A stretch of 64,000 nt of DNA from JBBREP01 sp036501845 (GTDB lineage: Bacteria; Actinomycetota; Acidimicrobiia; IMCC26256; PALSA-610): positions 52,496 through 116,495 of the forward strand of contig DASXZO010000095.1 of assembly GCA_036501845.1 (NCBI GenBank). Reading direction: 5' to 3'. The notes below the pieces were generated by a model that made no database searches, was not told the DNA's origin, and saw only the letters and a list, made by a program, of their open reading frames with translations. Position 1 is the stretch's first letter, and every line of letters begins with the position of its first letter. The position numbers and the translations under genes are program-made. Shown piece by piece: positions 32,850 through 41,830 of this stretch.

Positions 32850-32939
32850 CGAGCGACCGCAAGCGACTCCGGTCCCCAATCCGTCGCGGAGCGAGCGGAG
32901 GCCCACCGGCCCATGAGCGAAGCGAACAAGAGGTAAGAG
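32850..32939 (+). repeat. Dispersed 90-bp element R2, copy A, directly before dapA
   Basis: This copy starts CGAGCGACCGCAAGC and ends AGCGAAGCGAACAAGAGG then TAAGAG, abutting the dapA ATG. The same arrangement, about 92 bp on the minus strand, lies at 59591-59682 before the EVE-domain gene; shared blocks are CGGAGCGAG and GGCCCACCGGCCC. Core-only copies occur at 58019-58038 and 58284-58304, both minus. The GGCCCACCGGCCC block can form a short GC-rich hairpin. Confidence 0.75.
32913..32936 (+). other. Eight-codon open frame MSEANKR-stop within element R2
   Basis: ATG AGC GAA GCG AAC AAG AGG TAA lies three bases before the dapA start. AAGAGG at its end doubles as the Shine-Dalgarno sequence of dapA, so the stop codon overlaps the ribosome site. 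The same peptide with GTG start is found at 59594-59617. It may be a leader peptide for translational coupling, or simply part of the repeat. Confidence 0.5.
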
Positions 32940-33839
32940 ATGCCGGCCTCGGTAGACCTTCATGGTGTGTGGTTGCCGTTGATCACGCCGTTCGCGGCCG
33001 ACGGCAGCGTCGACCTCGGGGCGATCGAGCGGCTCGTGCACGAATACCTCGACGCGGGTGCGTCGGGCATCGTCGCGCTCGGCACCACCGGCGAGGCGCC
33101 CGCGCTCGATGCCGACGAGAAGCACGCGGTGATCGGCGTCTGCTCGCGCGCGTGCGCCTCGCGAGGCGCGTCGCTCATGGTCGGCACGGGCACCAACAAC
33201 ACTCGCACCACTGTGAGCGCCACCACCGCGCTCGCGGGGTTACCCGCGCTCACGAGCGTGCTCGTGGTGGTGCCGTATTACGTGCGGCCGTCGGAGGCCG
33301 GCATCGTCGACCACATCCGCACCGTCGCGGCGCAGAGCCCCGTGCCGGTCGTGATCTACAACATCCCCTACCGCACCGGCCGCGGCCTCGGGGCCGCGAC
33401 GATCGTCGAGCTGGCCCGCACGGCCAACGTTGCCGGCATCAAGCAGGCCGTCGGCACCCTCGACAGCGACACACTCGAGGTGCTGCGCGATGCGCCCGAC
33501 GGCTTCCACGTGCTGTGCGGTGAGGATCCGTTCATCGAGCCGATGATGCTCATGGGCGCGCACGGGTCGATCACGGCGTCGGCGCACGTGTGCACCGAGC
33601 GCTTCGTTGCCATGGTGGAGTGCGGCCTTCACGGCAAGGTCGACGACGGCCGCCGCCACGCCGAAGCACTGCTCGAGGTGGTGCACGCCGGCTTCGTCGA
33701 GCCCAACCCCGCGGTGTTCAAGGCCGCGCTGCACGCGCAGGGCCGCATCGCCACACCCGATGTGCGTGCACCGATGACGAACGCCAGTGCCGGCGCCACC
33801 GACACGATGATGCAGGCGATCGCCCGCGCCTCAGCCTGA
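32940..33839 (+). CDS. dapA: 4-hydroxy-tetrahydrodipicolinate synthase
   Basis: This encodes 299 residues from the ATG at 32940, which directly follows repeat R2. GTTGEAPAL holds the conserved Thr pair, VVPYYVRPSEAG and VVIYNIPYRTG the catalytic tyrosines and Arg, and AGIKQAVG the Schiff-base lysine. It condenses pyruvate with aspartate semialdehyde in lysine and diaminopimelate synthesis. GIKQAVG in place of the common GIKEATG leaves a small chance of a related aldolase, but all catalytic residues fit DapA. Confidence 0.88.
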   Translation: MPASVDLHGVWLPLITPFAADGSVDLGAIERLVHEYLDAGASGIVALGTTGEAPALDADEKHAVIGVCSRACASRGASLMVGTGTNNTRTTVSATTALAGLPALTSVLVVVPYYVRPSEAGIVDHIRTVAAQSPVPVVIYNIPYRTGRGLGAATIVELARTANVAGIKQAVGTLDSDTLEVLRDAPDGFHVLCGEDPFIEPMMLMGAHGSITASAHVCTERFVAMVECGLHGKVDDGRRHAEALLEVVHAGFVEPNPAVFKAALHAQGRIATPDVRAPMTNASAGATDTMMQAIARASA

Positions 33840-33857
33840 GAGCGAGTCGCCGGCGCG

Positions 33858-34067
33858 CTACTGCGCGATCGTCGTGGTGGTCGACGGTGCGATCGTGGTG
33901 GTGAGGTCGTGGCGCACCTTCTTGTTGATGTTGTGCGCGGCGCGGATGATCACCCACATCGACCCGACGACGATGGCCACGATCGCAAGCGCGGCGAGCA
34001 CCCGGACGATCATCGGGCGTGGCTCGATGGGCGGGAGCTCAACGCCCTCATCGTCGTTCTCAGCCAT
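33858..34067 (-). CDS. Small single-helix membrane protein
   Basis: This encodes 69 residues: an acidic, Pro-rich N-terminus, one hydrophobic helix (about residues 20-42, VRVLAALAIVAIVVGSMWVI) and a Thr-rich tail. It diverges from another small membrane protein 36 bases away. I recognise no family. Confidence 0.6.
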   Translation of the reverse strand: MAENDDEGVELPPIEPRPMIVRVLAALAIVAIVVGSMWVIIRAAHNINKKVRHDLTTTIAPSTTTTIAQ

Positions 34068-34103
34068 ACGAAACCGAGCCTACGAGCCTCGTAGCCTCCG
34101 CCC

Positions 34104-34331
34104 ATGACCCGACGCGCGACAACCGTGTTGCTCGTCACGTGCGCGTGGACACTGTTCGTGTGGATCGTGGCGATCAAGAACCTCGTGATCGACAATCATC
34201 CCGCCGGCTTCCGTGTGGTGCACGGCATCCTCGCGGCGATCTCGATCGGTCTCGGGATCGCGGTGGGCATGATCGGCTGGCGAGCGCGCACGGATGCGTC
34301 GCGTCGCGACGTACTTCAAACCACGCGTTAG
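34104..34331 (+). CDS. Small two-helix membrane protein (SCO4848-like)
   Basis: This encodes 75 residues with two hydrophobic helices (about residues 8-28 and 40-60) joined by a short loop containing DNHPAGFRVVHG. The layout resembles the SCO4848 family of actinobacterial membrane proteins. Its function is unknown. Confidence 0.7.
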   Translation: MTRRATTVLLVTCAWTLFVWIVAIKNLVIDNHPAGFRVVHGILAAISIGLGIAVGMIGWRARTDASRRDVLQTTR

Positions 34332-34358
34332 AGAATCGTTGCAACGCCGCGGGCGCCC

Positions 34359-35204
34359 CTAGTTGTCGGGCGGCGGTGGGATGACAGCGATGGTCGTGGG
34401 GCTGTTGCTCACGAGATAGGTGCTCACGCCGCCGAGCATGATGCCGCGCAGGCGGCTTTCGCCGCGCCGCCCGACCACCAACATCGACGCGTCCATCTTG
34501 GTCGCGAGATCGACGAGCTCTTCACGAGGGTCGCCTTCGATCTCCACCACCTCGACGTCGTGATCAGCGACGCGTGCGGTCACGCCCGCATGGGCCTGCG
34601 ACGCAAGCCGGTCGCGCAACGTGGGCCGCACCTCCGACATCTGCGCGGTCCACGCGTGAGCGGCCACCACATCTCCGCCGACGTGGTCGCGTAGCTCGAG
34701 CGCCCACTTGAGGGCCCGCGTGCCGTTGGCGCTGCCGTCCTCGCCCACGATGATCGGGCCACTCGAGCGACCGATCGAACGCTCGTGTTGCACGATCACC
34801 ACCGGGCATGGCGCATGCTCCACACATTCGCGACTCACCGAGCCGAGCACCAATCCCGCGAACCCGCCTCGACCGCGCGAGCCGAGCACCACGACGCCGT
34901 CGGGCGCGACAGTGCGGAGCAGCGCACCGGCCGCGGGACCGCGCAGCACTTGGGTGCTCACGAACGGGGGTACGTCGCCGAGCTCCTGCTTCACCTGCGC
35001 GTCGAGTGCTTCGAGGGCCTGCGCGTCCATGTCCTCGGCGGGAGCCAGCGGCTCGGGCTTGGGCCGCAGCACGCCCAGCGCCGGATAGGTCCACGCAGTG
35101 ACGATCCGCAGCTGTGCCCGGGCGCGTTCGGCGACCGAAGCCGCCCATCGCAATGCGAGCCGGCTCTCGTCGGACCCATCGACACCGACGACGAACTCCT
35201 CCAT
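34359..35204 (-). CDS. Tandem universal stress protein
   Basis: This encodes 281 residues from the ATG at 35204. Two UspA domains are seen. The first opens EEFVVGVDGSDESRLALRWA and ends VVLGSRGRGGFAGLVLGSVS; the second opens PIIVGEDGSANGTRALKWAL and ends LVVGRRGESRLRGIMLGGVS. Both keep the G-2x-G-9x-G(S/T) pattern that binds ATP. Tandem USPs of this kind are common in actinobacterial stress and dormancy regulons. Confidence 0.92.
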   Translation of the reverse strand: MEEFVVGVDGSDESRLALRWAASVAERARAQLRIVTAWTYPALGVLRPKPEPLAPAEDMDAQALEALDAQVKQELGDVPPFVSTQVLRGPAAGALLRTVAPDGVVVLGSRGRGGFAGLVLGSVSRECVEHAPCPVVIVQHERSIGRSSGPIIVGEDGSANGTRALKWALELRDHVGGDVVAAHAWTAQMSEVRPTLRDRLASQAHAGVTARVADHDVEVVEIEGDPREELVDLATKMDASMLVVGRRGESRLRGIMLGGVSTYLVSNSPTTIAVIPPPPDN

Positions 35205-35269
35205 CGATCCAGACTCACCCGTGCCGCCGTCGCCCCGCCTGACCCCGATCGGGTGAACACCGACCTCGC

Positions 35270-35317
35270 CCGTGGTACTGGGCTTGTGGCTTCTAGGCCA
35301 CAAACCCAGTACCACGG
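35270..35317. terminator. Strong hairpin terminator downstream of kgd
   Basis: Arms CCGTGGTACTGGG (35270-35282) and CCCAGTACCACGG (35305-35317) pair perfectly; after one mismatch, seven more pairs follow (35284-35290 with 35297-35303) around a six-base loop. It lies 19 bases beyond the kgd stop on the minus strand and before the stress-protein gene. Confidence 0.8.
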
Positions 35318-35336
35318 CACCCGACGTGCGCTGTGC

Positions 35337-38300
35337 TTACAGGCCGGCGAAGGCGGCGCTGAGGATTTGTTCCTGCTCGGCGTCGTGCACCTTGGCCGAG
35401 CCGCTGGCCGGGCTGGCGCTCGCGTCGCGCGCGATCGAGCGGCTCTCGATGTGCTCGGGCACGAGCGTGTGCATCTCCTGGCGCGCGTAGATGCGCGCGC
35501 CCATGTTCTCCGGCTCCTCCTGCACCCACACCACGGAGGCGAGCGCGGGGTAGTGGAGCAAGGCCGCGGTCAACTCCTCGACCGGGATCGGATAGAGCTG
35601 TTCGACGCGCACGATCACTGCCGGCGCGCCGGCTTTGTCGCGGCGCTCGGCGAGCTCGTGCGCGATCTTGCCGGTGCACACGATCAGCCGCTTCACTGCC
35701 GACGCGTCGACCGTGCCGGCGTCGACGATGATCTTCTCGAAGCCGCCGTTGGTGAACGCGTCGACCGGCGAGTGGGTGGCCGGCATGCGGAGGTACTTCT
35801 TCGGTGTGAACACCACCAGCGGCTTGCGCTCGGCCTCGTGCACCTGGCGGCGCAGCAGATGGAAGTAGTTCGCCGCGGTCGACGGGTAGGCGACGCGGAT
35901 GTTGTCCTCGGCGCACAGGGCGAGGAACCGTTCGATGCGGGCGCTGGAGTGTTCGGGTCCCTGGCCCTCGAAGCCGTGGGGGAGGAGCATCACGAGACCG
36001 CTGCGTTCGCCCCACTTGTCTTCGGCCGCCACCACGAACTGGTCGATGATCGCCTGGCCGACGTTGGCGAAGTCGCCGAACTGCGCCTCCCAGCACACGA
36101 GCGTGTCGCGGTCGGCCACGGAATAGCCGTACTCGAAGCCGAGCGCGGCGTACTCCGACAGCACCGAGTCGTAGATCTGGAACGGCGCCTGCGCGTCGTC
36201 CACATGCGCGAGCGGCGTGTACTCGGCCTCGGTATGGAAGTCGACGAGCGTCGCGTGGCGCTGGCTGAACGTGCCGCGGCGCGTGTCCTGGCCGGCGACG
36301 CGCACCGGCGTGCCCTCCAGCACGAGCGAGCCGAACGCGAGCGCCTCGGCCGTGGCCCAGTCGACCTGGTTGTTGTCGAAGCCGGTGCGCCGGGCTCCGA
36401 GGATGCGCGCGAGCTTCGGGTGGGCGGTGAAGTCGTCGGGGAACGTTGTGAGCGCGGTGATGATGCGGTCGAGGCGATCGCGGGGCACCCCGGTGTTCAG
36501 GGCGGGAGCGATACGGTGGCCCTCGGGCTCGCGCTCTTCCCACTCGTTGCGTTGCGGTGAGGTGTCGTGCGTTTCCTCGAAGGCATGCTCGAGCTTGGCT
36601 CGGTAGTCCTCGAGCATCGTCTCGCACGCGTCGACGGTGAGGTCGCCGCGGTTCACGAGCGTCTCGGTGTAGAGCTTGCGCACCGATCGGCGCTGCGCGA
36701 TGGCTTCGTACATGCGCGGCTGCGTGAACGCGGGCTCGTCGCCTTCGTTGTGGCCGTAACGCCGGTAACACACGAGATCGACGACTACGTCCTTCTGCCA
36801 GCGCTCGCGGAACGCGAACGCCAGGCGGATCACGCGCACCGCGGCCTCGGGGTCGTCGCCGTTCACGTGGAAGATCGGCGCCTGCACCGCCTTGGCGATG
36901 TCGGTGGCATACACCGTGGAACGCCCGAGGTTCGGTGCCGTGGTGAAGCCGAGCTGGTTGTTCACCACGATGTGCACGGTGCCGCCCACGTCGTAGCCCG
37001 GCAGCTCCGAGAGGTTGAGCGTCTCGGCGACCACGCCTTGGCCCGCGAACGCGGCGTCGCCATGGATGAGCACCGGCAGCACCCGTTGGTTCGGCGCTTC
37101 CTTGGCGCGGTCCTGCTTGGCGCGCGCCATTCCTTCCACCACTGGGTCGACGGCTTCGAGGTGACTCGGGTTCGCGGCGAGCGTCACCTGGATCGCGCCG
37201 CCGTGGCGCGTCGGGAACTCGCCGTGCGCGCCGAGGTGATACTTCACGTCGCCCGAGCCTTGGGTGGCGTTCGGGTCGAGCTGACCTTCGAACTCGAGGA
37301 AGATCTGCCCATAGCTCTTGCCCACGATGTTGGCGAGCACGTTGAGACGGCCACGGTGGGCCATGCCCATCACGACCTCGTGAGTACCGGCGACGGCGGC
37401 CTCGTCGAGCAGGAACTCGAGCATCGGGATGAGCGTCTCTGCGCCTTCGAGCGAGAAGCGCTTTTGCCCGAGGTACTTGGTGTGCAAGAAGCGCTCGAAC
37501 GCCTCAGCGGCGTTCAACGACAGGAGGATCTCCTGCTTGTCGTCGAGCGACATCTCGCACGCGGAGCACTCGAATTGATCCTGGATCCACGCCTTCTGGT
37601 CGTGTTCCTGGATGTGCATGTACTCGACGCCGATCGTGCGCGCGTAGGCGTCGCGCAGCATGCCCATGATGTCGCGCAGGCGCATCATGCGCCGGCCGCC
37701 GAGGCCGCCGGTGGGGAACTCGCGGTCGAGGTCCCAGATCGACAGCCCCCAGTGCGTCACGTCGAGTTCGGGATGCGTGTGCGGTTCGGTGCGGCCGAGC
37801 GGGTCGAGATTCGCGATCAGGTGGCCGCGCACCCGGTACATGTTGATGAGCTGCTGCACCCGAATGGCCTTCTCGGCCAGCGCGGTGGTGTCGTCGAACG
37901 GCTGCGCGTCGCGCACCCAGCGCGCCGGCTCGTACGGCACGCCGAAGCTGTGGAAGATGTCGTCGTAGAAGTTGCTCTCGCCGAGGAGCAAGTCGTGGAT
38001 CGCGCCGAGGAACTCGCCCGATTCCGCGCCCTGGATCACCCGGTGGTCGTACGTGCTGGTGAGCGTGACCACCTTGCTCACACCGAGACGCGCGATCGTG
38101 TCGGGGTCGGCGCCGTGATACTCGGGCGGGTAGTCGATCGAACCGACGCCGACGATCACACCCTGGCCCGGCATCAGTCGCGGCACCGAGTGCATCGTGC
38201 CGATCGTGCCGGGGTTGGTGATCGACACGGTTGTGCCGGCGAAGTCGTCGGGCGTGATCGACTTCGATCGCACCTTGCGCAACAAGTCCTCGTACGCGGC

Positions 38301-38957
38301 ATGGAACTGCGCGAAGTCGAGCGTGTCGGCCGACTTGATGTTCGGCACCAAGAGCGAGCGCGTACCGTCGGGTTTCTGCTGGTCGATCGCGAGGCCGAGG
38401 TTCACGTGCTGGTGGCGCACCACCGCGGGCTGGCCGTCGACGAGCCCGTAGCTCGAGTTCATGCCCGGTGTCTTCTGCAGCGCGCGCAGTACCGCGTAGC
38501 CGATGATGTGCGTGAAGCTGACCTTGCCGCCGATCGTGCGAGCGAGGTGGTTGTTCAGGATCTGGCGGTTGATCTCGAGCAGCTTCGCCGGCGCCGCGCG
38601 CACCGACGTGGCCGTCGGCACCTCGAGGCTTGCTTCCATGTTCGTGACCACGGCTTTGGCCGGGCCGCGCAGCGGCGTGGGCTGCTCACCGTCGAGCGTG
38701 TTGATTTTGGGGGAGCCCGCCGGCGCCGTCGGGGCCGGCGCCACGGCGACGGTGGCAGGTGCCGGCGGCGCGGGCGCGGCGCCCGCGGGAGCGGGCGCGG
38801 GTGATTGCGAGGGCGCTGCGGCCCCATTGCGCGGTGTGTAGTCGGCGAAGAACTCACGCCACACGGGCGCGATCGCGTCGGGGTTGTCTTGGTAGCGCCG
38901 GTACATCTCGTCGATGAGACCGGCGTTCGGGCCCATTTCGACTACCGGATCAGCCAT
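35337..38957 (-). CDS. kgd: Multifunctional 2-oxoglutarate metabolism enzyme (SucA/Kgd)
   Basis: This encodes 1206 residues. An E1o-like N-terminal helix (residues 1-45) and an Ala/Pro-rich linker are followed by an E2-like succinyltransferase core (about 110-330, with STYDHRVIQGAESGEF near 303) and a thiamine-dependent E1 part to the end, including MGMAHRGRLNVLANIVGKSY, the magnesium/ThDP site GDAAFAGQGVVAETLNL and RYGHNEGDEPAFTQP. This fused enzyme acts as 2-oxoglutarate dehydrogenase E1 and decarboxylase in actinobacteria. It lacks its own lipoyl domain, so it needs a separate E2. A GarA-type regulator is not in the window. Confidence 0.95.
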   Translation of the reverse strand: MADPVVEMGPNAGLIDEMYRRYQDNPDAIAPVWREFFADYTPRNGAAAPSQSPAPAPAGAAPAPPAPATVAVAPAPTAPAGSPKINTLDGEQPTPLRGPAKAVVTNMEASLEVPTATSVRAAPAKLLEINRQILNNHLARTIGGKVSFTHIIGYAVLRALQKTPGMNSSYGLVDGQPAVVRHQHVNLGLAIDQQKPDGTRSLLVPNIKSADTLDFAQFHAAYEDLLRKVRSKSITPDDFAGTTVSITNPGTIGTMHSVPRLMPGQGVIVGVGSIDYPPEYHGADPDTIARLGVSKVVTLTSTYDHRVIQGAESGEFLGAIHDLLLGESNFYDDIFHSFGVPYEPARWVRDAQPFDDTTALAEKAIRVQQLINMYRVRGHLIANLDPLGRTEPHTHPELDVTHWGLSIWDLDREFPTGGLGGRRMMRLRDIMGMLRDAYARTIGVEYMHIQEHDQKAWIQDQFECSACEMSLDDKQEILLSLNAAEAFERFLHTKYLGQKRFSLEGAETLIPMLEFLLDEAAVAGTHEVVMGMAHRGRLNVLANIVGKSYGQIFLEFEGQLDPNATQGSGDVKYHLGAHGEFPTRHGGAIQVTLAANPSHLEAVDPVVEGMARAKQDRAKEAPNQRVLPVLIHGDAAFAGQGVVAETLNLSELPGYDVGGTVHIVVNNQLGFTTAPNLGRSTVYATDIAKAVQAPIFHVNGDDPEAAVRVIRLAFAFRERWQKDVVVDLVCYRRYGHNEGDEPAFTQPRMYEAIAQRRSVRKLYTETLVNRGDLTVDACETMLEDYRAKLEHAFEETHDTSPQRNEWEEREPEGHRIAPALNTGVPRDRLDRIITALTTFPDDFTAHPKLARILGARRTGFDNNQVDWATAEALAFGSLVLEGTPVRVAGQDTRRGTFSQRHATLVDFHTEAEYTPLAHVDDAQAPFQIYDSVLSEYAALGFEYGYSVADRDTLVCWEAQFGDFANVGQAIIDQFVVAAEDKWGERSGLVMLLPHGFEGQGPEHSSARIERFLALCAEDNIRVAYPSTAANYFHLLRRQVHEAERKPLVVFTPKKYLRMPATHSPVDAFTNGGFEKIIVDAGTVDASAVKRLIVCTGKIAHELAERRDKAGAPAVIVRVEQLYPIPVEELTAALLHYPALASVVWVQEEPENMGARIYARQEMHTLVPEHIESRSIARDASASPASGSAKVHDAEQEQILSAAFAGL

Positions 38958-38966
38958 ACGTCAATT

Positions 38967-38994
38967 GTCGCGCTACCCAGGCGGGGGGCGCGAC
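38967..38994 (-). terminator. Possible hairpin between DAHP synthase and kgd
   Basis: GTCGCGC (38967-38973) pairs with GCGCGAC (38988-38994) around a 14-base loop in the 60-bp gap between the two minus-strand genes. It may end transcription of the DAHP synthase gene. The stem is short and no T-run follows. Confidence 0.3.
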
Positions 38995-39017
38995 GATCGC
39001 AGTGGAAGCGATTCCGA

Positions 39018-40388
39018 TCAGGAACGCATCAGGTCAGAGAGCCGGAAGGCGAGCTCGAGCGACTGGCGGGCGTTGAGCCGGGGGTCGCAGAGCGTCTCGT
39101 AGCGCGCATCCAGGTCGTCGGCCGTGATCTCGTGGTCGCCGCCGAGGCACTCGGTGACGTCGTCGCCGGTGAGTTCCACGTGCACCCCACCGGGCCACAC
39201 GTTGGCTGCATGGCACACCGCGAAGAACCCGGCCAGCTCCTCCATCACCGCGTCGAAGTGGCGGGTCTTGTAGCCGGACTCGTGCTGGTAGGTGTTGCCG
39301 TGCATCGGGTCACACGCCCACACCACAGGGTGCTCGGAGCGCGCGACGGCCCGCACGATCGGCGGCAAAGCGTCGCGCACCTTCTTGGCACCCATGCGGG
39401 CCACGAGCGTGAGCCGGCCCGGCGTGCGGTCGGGGTCGAGCAGGCGGCAGAGCTCGACCGCTTCGTCGGGCGCGACCGTCGGCCCGAGCTTCACCGCCAC
39501 CGGGTTGTTCACGCCACCGAGGAAGTGCACGTGCGCGCCGTCGAGCTGGCGCGTGCGTTCACCGATCCAGAGGAGGTGCGCGGAGGTGTCGTACCAGCCG
39601 CCGTTGATCGTGTCGGGGCGGGTGAGCGCCTCTTCGTAGGCGAGCAGCAACGCTTCGTGCGACGTGAACAGGTCCACCTCGTGGAGCTGGCGCTCCTTGG
39701 TGAGGTCGATGCCGCACGCAGCCATGAAGCGCAGGGCGCGATCGATCTCGGTGGACAGTTGGTTGTAGCGCTTGCCCTCACGGGTGGTGTCGACGAACTC
39801 GAGGTTCCACCGGTGCACCTGTGAGAGATCGGCGAAGCCACCCTTGGTGAACGACCGCAACAAGTTGTGGGTGGCCGACGCCTGCTCGTACGCGCGCACG
39901 AGACGGTGCGGATCGGGCCGCCTCGCGTCGTAATCGAACGCGATGCCGTTGACGATGTCGCCGCGGAAGGTCTCGAGTTCCATGTCGCCGCGCTGTTCGG
40001 TGGGAGCCGACCGCGGCTTGGCGTACTGGCCGGCAATGCGGCCGAGCTTCAACGTGGGCAGGCCGGTGGAGTACGTGAGCACCACCGACATCTGCAGGAT
40101 CACCTTGATCTGGTCGCGCACCTTGTCGGCGGAGAACTCGGCGAAACTCTCGGCGCAGTCGCCCGCGTGCAACAAGAAGCCCTCGCCGCGCGCGACGCGC
40201 GCGAGCGAATCGGTGAGCGCGCGTGTCTCGCCGGCATACACGAGCGGCGGTGACGCGCGTAGCTCGTCGAGGGCCGCGTCGAGCGCCGCGCCGTCGGGCC
40301 ACACCGGTTGCTGGGCCACAGGGTGCTCGCGCCAACCCGACGGCGACCAGCGCGGGTCGGTGTCGAAGTCGGCGGGCATGGTCGTCAT
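39018..40388 (-). CDS. aroG: Class II 3-deoxy-7-phosphoheptulonate synthase
   Basis: This encodes 456 residues from the ATG at 40388; an ATG three codons later is possible. Landmarks are LLHAGDCAESFAEFSADKVR (metal Cys), RIAGQYAKPRSAPTE, LLWIGERTR, LVARMGAKKVRDALPPIV, VWACDPMHGNTYQ and GVHVELTGDDVTECLGG. The enzyme condenses phosphoenolpyruvate and erythrose-4-phosphate in the first step of aromatic amino acid synthesis. The length fits class II AroAII of actinobacteria. Confidence 0.95.
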   Translation of the reverse strand: MTTMPADFDTDPRWSPSGWREHPVAQQPVWPDGAALDAALDELRASPPLVYAGETRALTDSLARVARGEGFLLHAGDCAESFAEFSADKVRDQIKVILQMSVVLTYSTGLPTLKLGRIAGQYAKPRSAPTEQRGDMELETFRGDIVNGIAFDYDARRPDPHRLVRAYEQASATHNLLRSFTKGGFADLSQVHRWNLEFVDTTREGKRYNQLSTEIDRALRFMAACGIDLTKERQLHEVDLFTSHEALLLAYEEALTRPDTINGGWYDTSAHLLWIGERTRQLDGAHVHFLGGVNNPVAVKLGPTVAPDEAVELCRLLDPDRTPGRLTLVARMGAKKVRDALPPIVRAVARSEHPVVWACDPMHGNTYQHESGYKTRHFDAVMEELAGFFAVCHAANVWPGGVHVELTGDDVTECLGGDHEITADDLDARYETLCDPRLNARQSLELAFRLSDLMRS

Positions 40389-40407
40389 CGCTGCACCGGG
40401 CCGGTGA

Positions 40408-40914
40408 TCAGAGGTATGCGCCGCTCGTGGGCGACTCGGAACCACCGGGCAGCATCCGTCCGCCCTGGCGCATCTCCTCGAACTGGCGCTGCGCGGCCAT
40501 CTGCTGGGTGTAGAGCGTGGCCTGGATGCCGTGGAACAGGCCTTCGAGCCAACCGACGAGCTGGGCCTGCGCGATGCGCAACTCCGAATCGGTGGGCGTG
40601 TCGCTCTCGAACGGTTGACTCACCTCGCTGAGCTCGGCGCGCAGCTCGGGCGACAGCACGCCTTCGAGCTCGCTGACCGACCGGTGGTGGATCTCGGCGA
40701 GCAGGCGCCGGCCGGCATCGTCGAGCGGGGCCCGGCGCGCCTCGTCGAGCAGGGATCGCACCATCGAGGCGATCCGGATCAGCTTCGTGGGCGAGGTGAC
40801 GGCCTCGGCGGAGTCGGCGGCCGCGCCGCCCACAAAGGCAGCTCCGTTCTCCAACACCTCGGGCTGGAGCGGTCCGTCGTTCGCGTTGTTGCTATCCATG
40901 GGGCCTGTCATCAC
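40408..40914 (-). CDS. bpa: Bacterial proteasome activator Bpa
   Basis: This encodes 168 residues. The central four-helix region (ASMVRSLLDEARRAPLDDAG, then SELRIAQAQLVGWLEGLFHG) matches the DUF2587/Bpa family. The C-terminus ends in SGAYL, the kind of short Tyr-Leu tail that docks into the 20S proteasome pocket. Bpa forms a ring that opens the 20S gate without ATP. The gene implies that proteasome genes exist elsewhere in this genome. Confidence 0.9.
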   Translation of the reverse strand: MMTGPMDSNNANDGPLQPEVLENGAAFVGGAAADSAEAVTSPTKLIRIASMVRSLLDEARRAPLDDAGRRLLAEIHHRSVSELEGVLSPELRAELSEVSQPFESDTPTDSELRIAQAQLVGWLEGLFHGIQATLYTQQMAAQRQFEEMRQGGRMLPGGSESPTSGAYL

Positions 40915-40985
40915 AGGAATTCCAGGTTACCGACGTCCGAAATCAATCCCCACATTCTTAATGGCGACCGCCTGCGGGCTGTTGG

Positions 40986-41795
40986 TCACTCGCCGGTGCT
41001 GTTGAGGCCGGGTGGGCGGCGGCCCTGCGCGCGCTCGGTGCGCGGTCCGGGCACGTCACGAAACTCGTAGGGCACCGCGTCGCGGCCGGGCTGGCACACC
41101 CAGCATTCGCCGGTCACGCCCGAGGTGACGAGACCGAACACCGCGTCGGCGATCTGCGACGGAGCCATGATCGGGAAGTTGGCGTCGGCGAGGAACTTCT
41201 TGGTGTCGGCACCCATGATGTTGGTATCGACGAGCCCCGGGTTCACCGTGTTCACGGTGATGCCGAGCGGTGCGAGGGTGGGGGCGAGGCTGCGGACGAA
41301 GCCGACCACGAAGTGCTTGCCGCCGTCGTACACGGGATCGGGCGGGAACGGGATCAAACCCGCGAGCGAGCTGGTGGCGACGATCGCGCCCCCATTTCCG
41401 GATTTGCCGCCCCGTTCGGTCATCGCGCGTATCGCGGCCCGTGCGCCGTACACCACGCCGTCGACGTTCACGCGTTGGATGCGGTGATACGTCGCGTCGT
41501 CGAGCTGGGTGATGTCGGGAACGCCGATCGCGATGCCCGCGTTCAGATGGGCGATGTCGACGCCGCCCAGCTGTTCCACGCATGCCGCGAACGCGGCATC
41601 GACGTCGCGCACCTCACCGCAATCGGCGCGCACCGCGATGCCTCCGAGCGCCTCGGCGACGGTGCGCGCACCCGCCTCGTCGAAGTCGACCACGCACACG
41701 CGCGCACCTTCGGCTGCGAGTCGTTCGCTCGTTGCCTTGCCGATCCCGCTCGCGCCGCCGGTGACGAGCGCAACCTTGCCGTCGAGCAGTCCCAT
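40986..41795 (-). CDS. Short-chain dehydrogenase/reductase
   Basis: This encodes 269 residues from the ATG at 41795. VALVTGGASGIGKATSERLA is the TGxxxGxG cofactor motif, HLNAGIAIG stands for NNAG, and the catalytic pair is in PVYDGGKHFV with the Ser in ATSSLAGL. Asp in VVDFDEAG favours NAD over NADP. The C-terminus (residues 240-269) is an additional polar tail. The substrate is unknown. Confidence 0.88.
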   Translation of the reverse strand: MGLLDGKVALVTGGASGIGKATSERLAAEGARVCVVDFDEAGARTVAEALGGIAVRADCGEVRDVDAAFAACVEQLGGVDIAHLNAGIAIGVPDITQLDDATYHRIQRVNVDGVVYGARAAIRAMTERGGKSGNGGAIVATSSLAGLIPFPPDPVYDGGKHFVVGFVRSLAPTLAPLGITVNTVNPGLVDTNIMGADTKKFLADANFPIMAPSQIADAVFGLVTSGVTGECWVCQPGRDAVPYEFRDVPGPRTERAQGRRPPGLNSTGE

Positions 41796-41830
41796 GCCGC
41801 GCACCGTAATGGTGATCGAATAGCGCTTAC

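Noticed and set aside
36567..38804. Very long open frame on the plus strand opposite kgd
   Set aside because: It is the antisense shadow of a high-GC gene: Arg/Val/His/Leu-rich, no family motif, while the minus strand carries a full Kgd.
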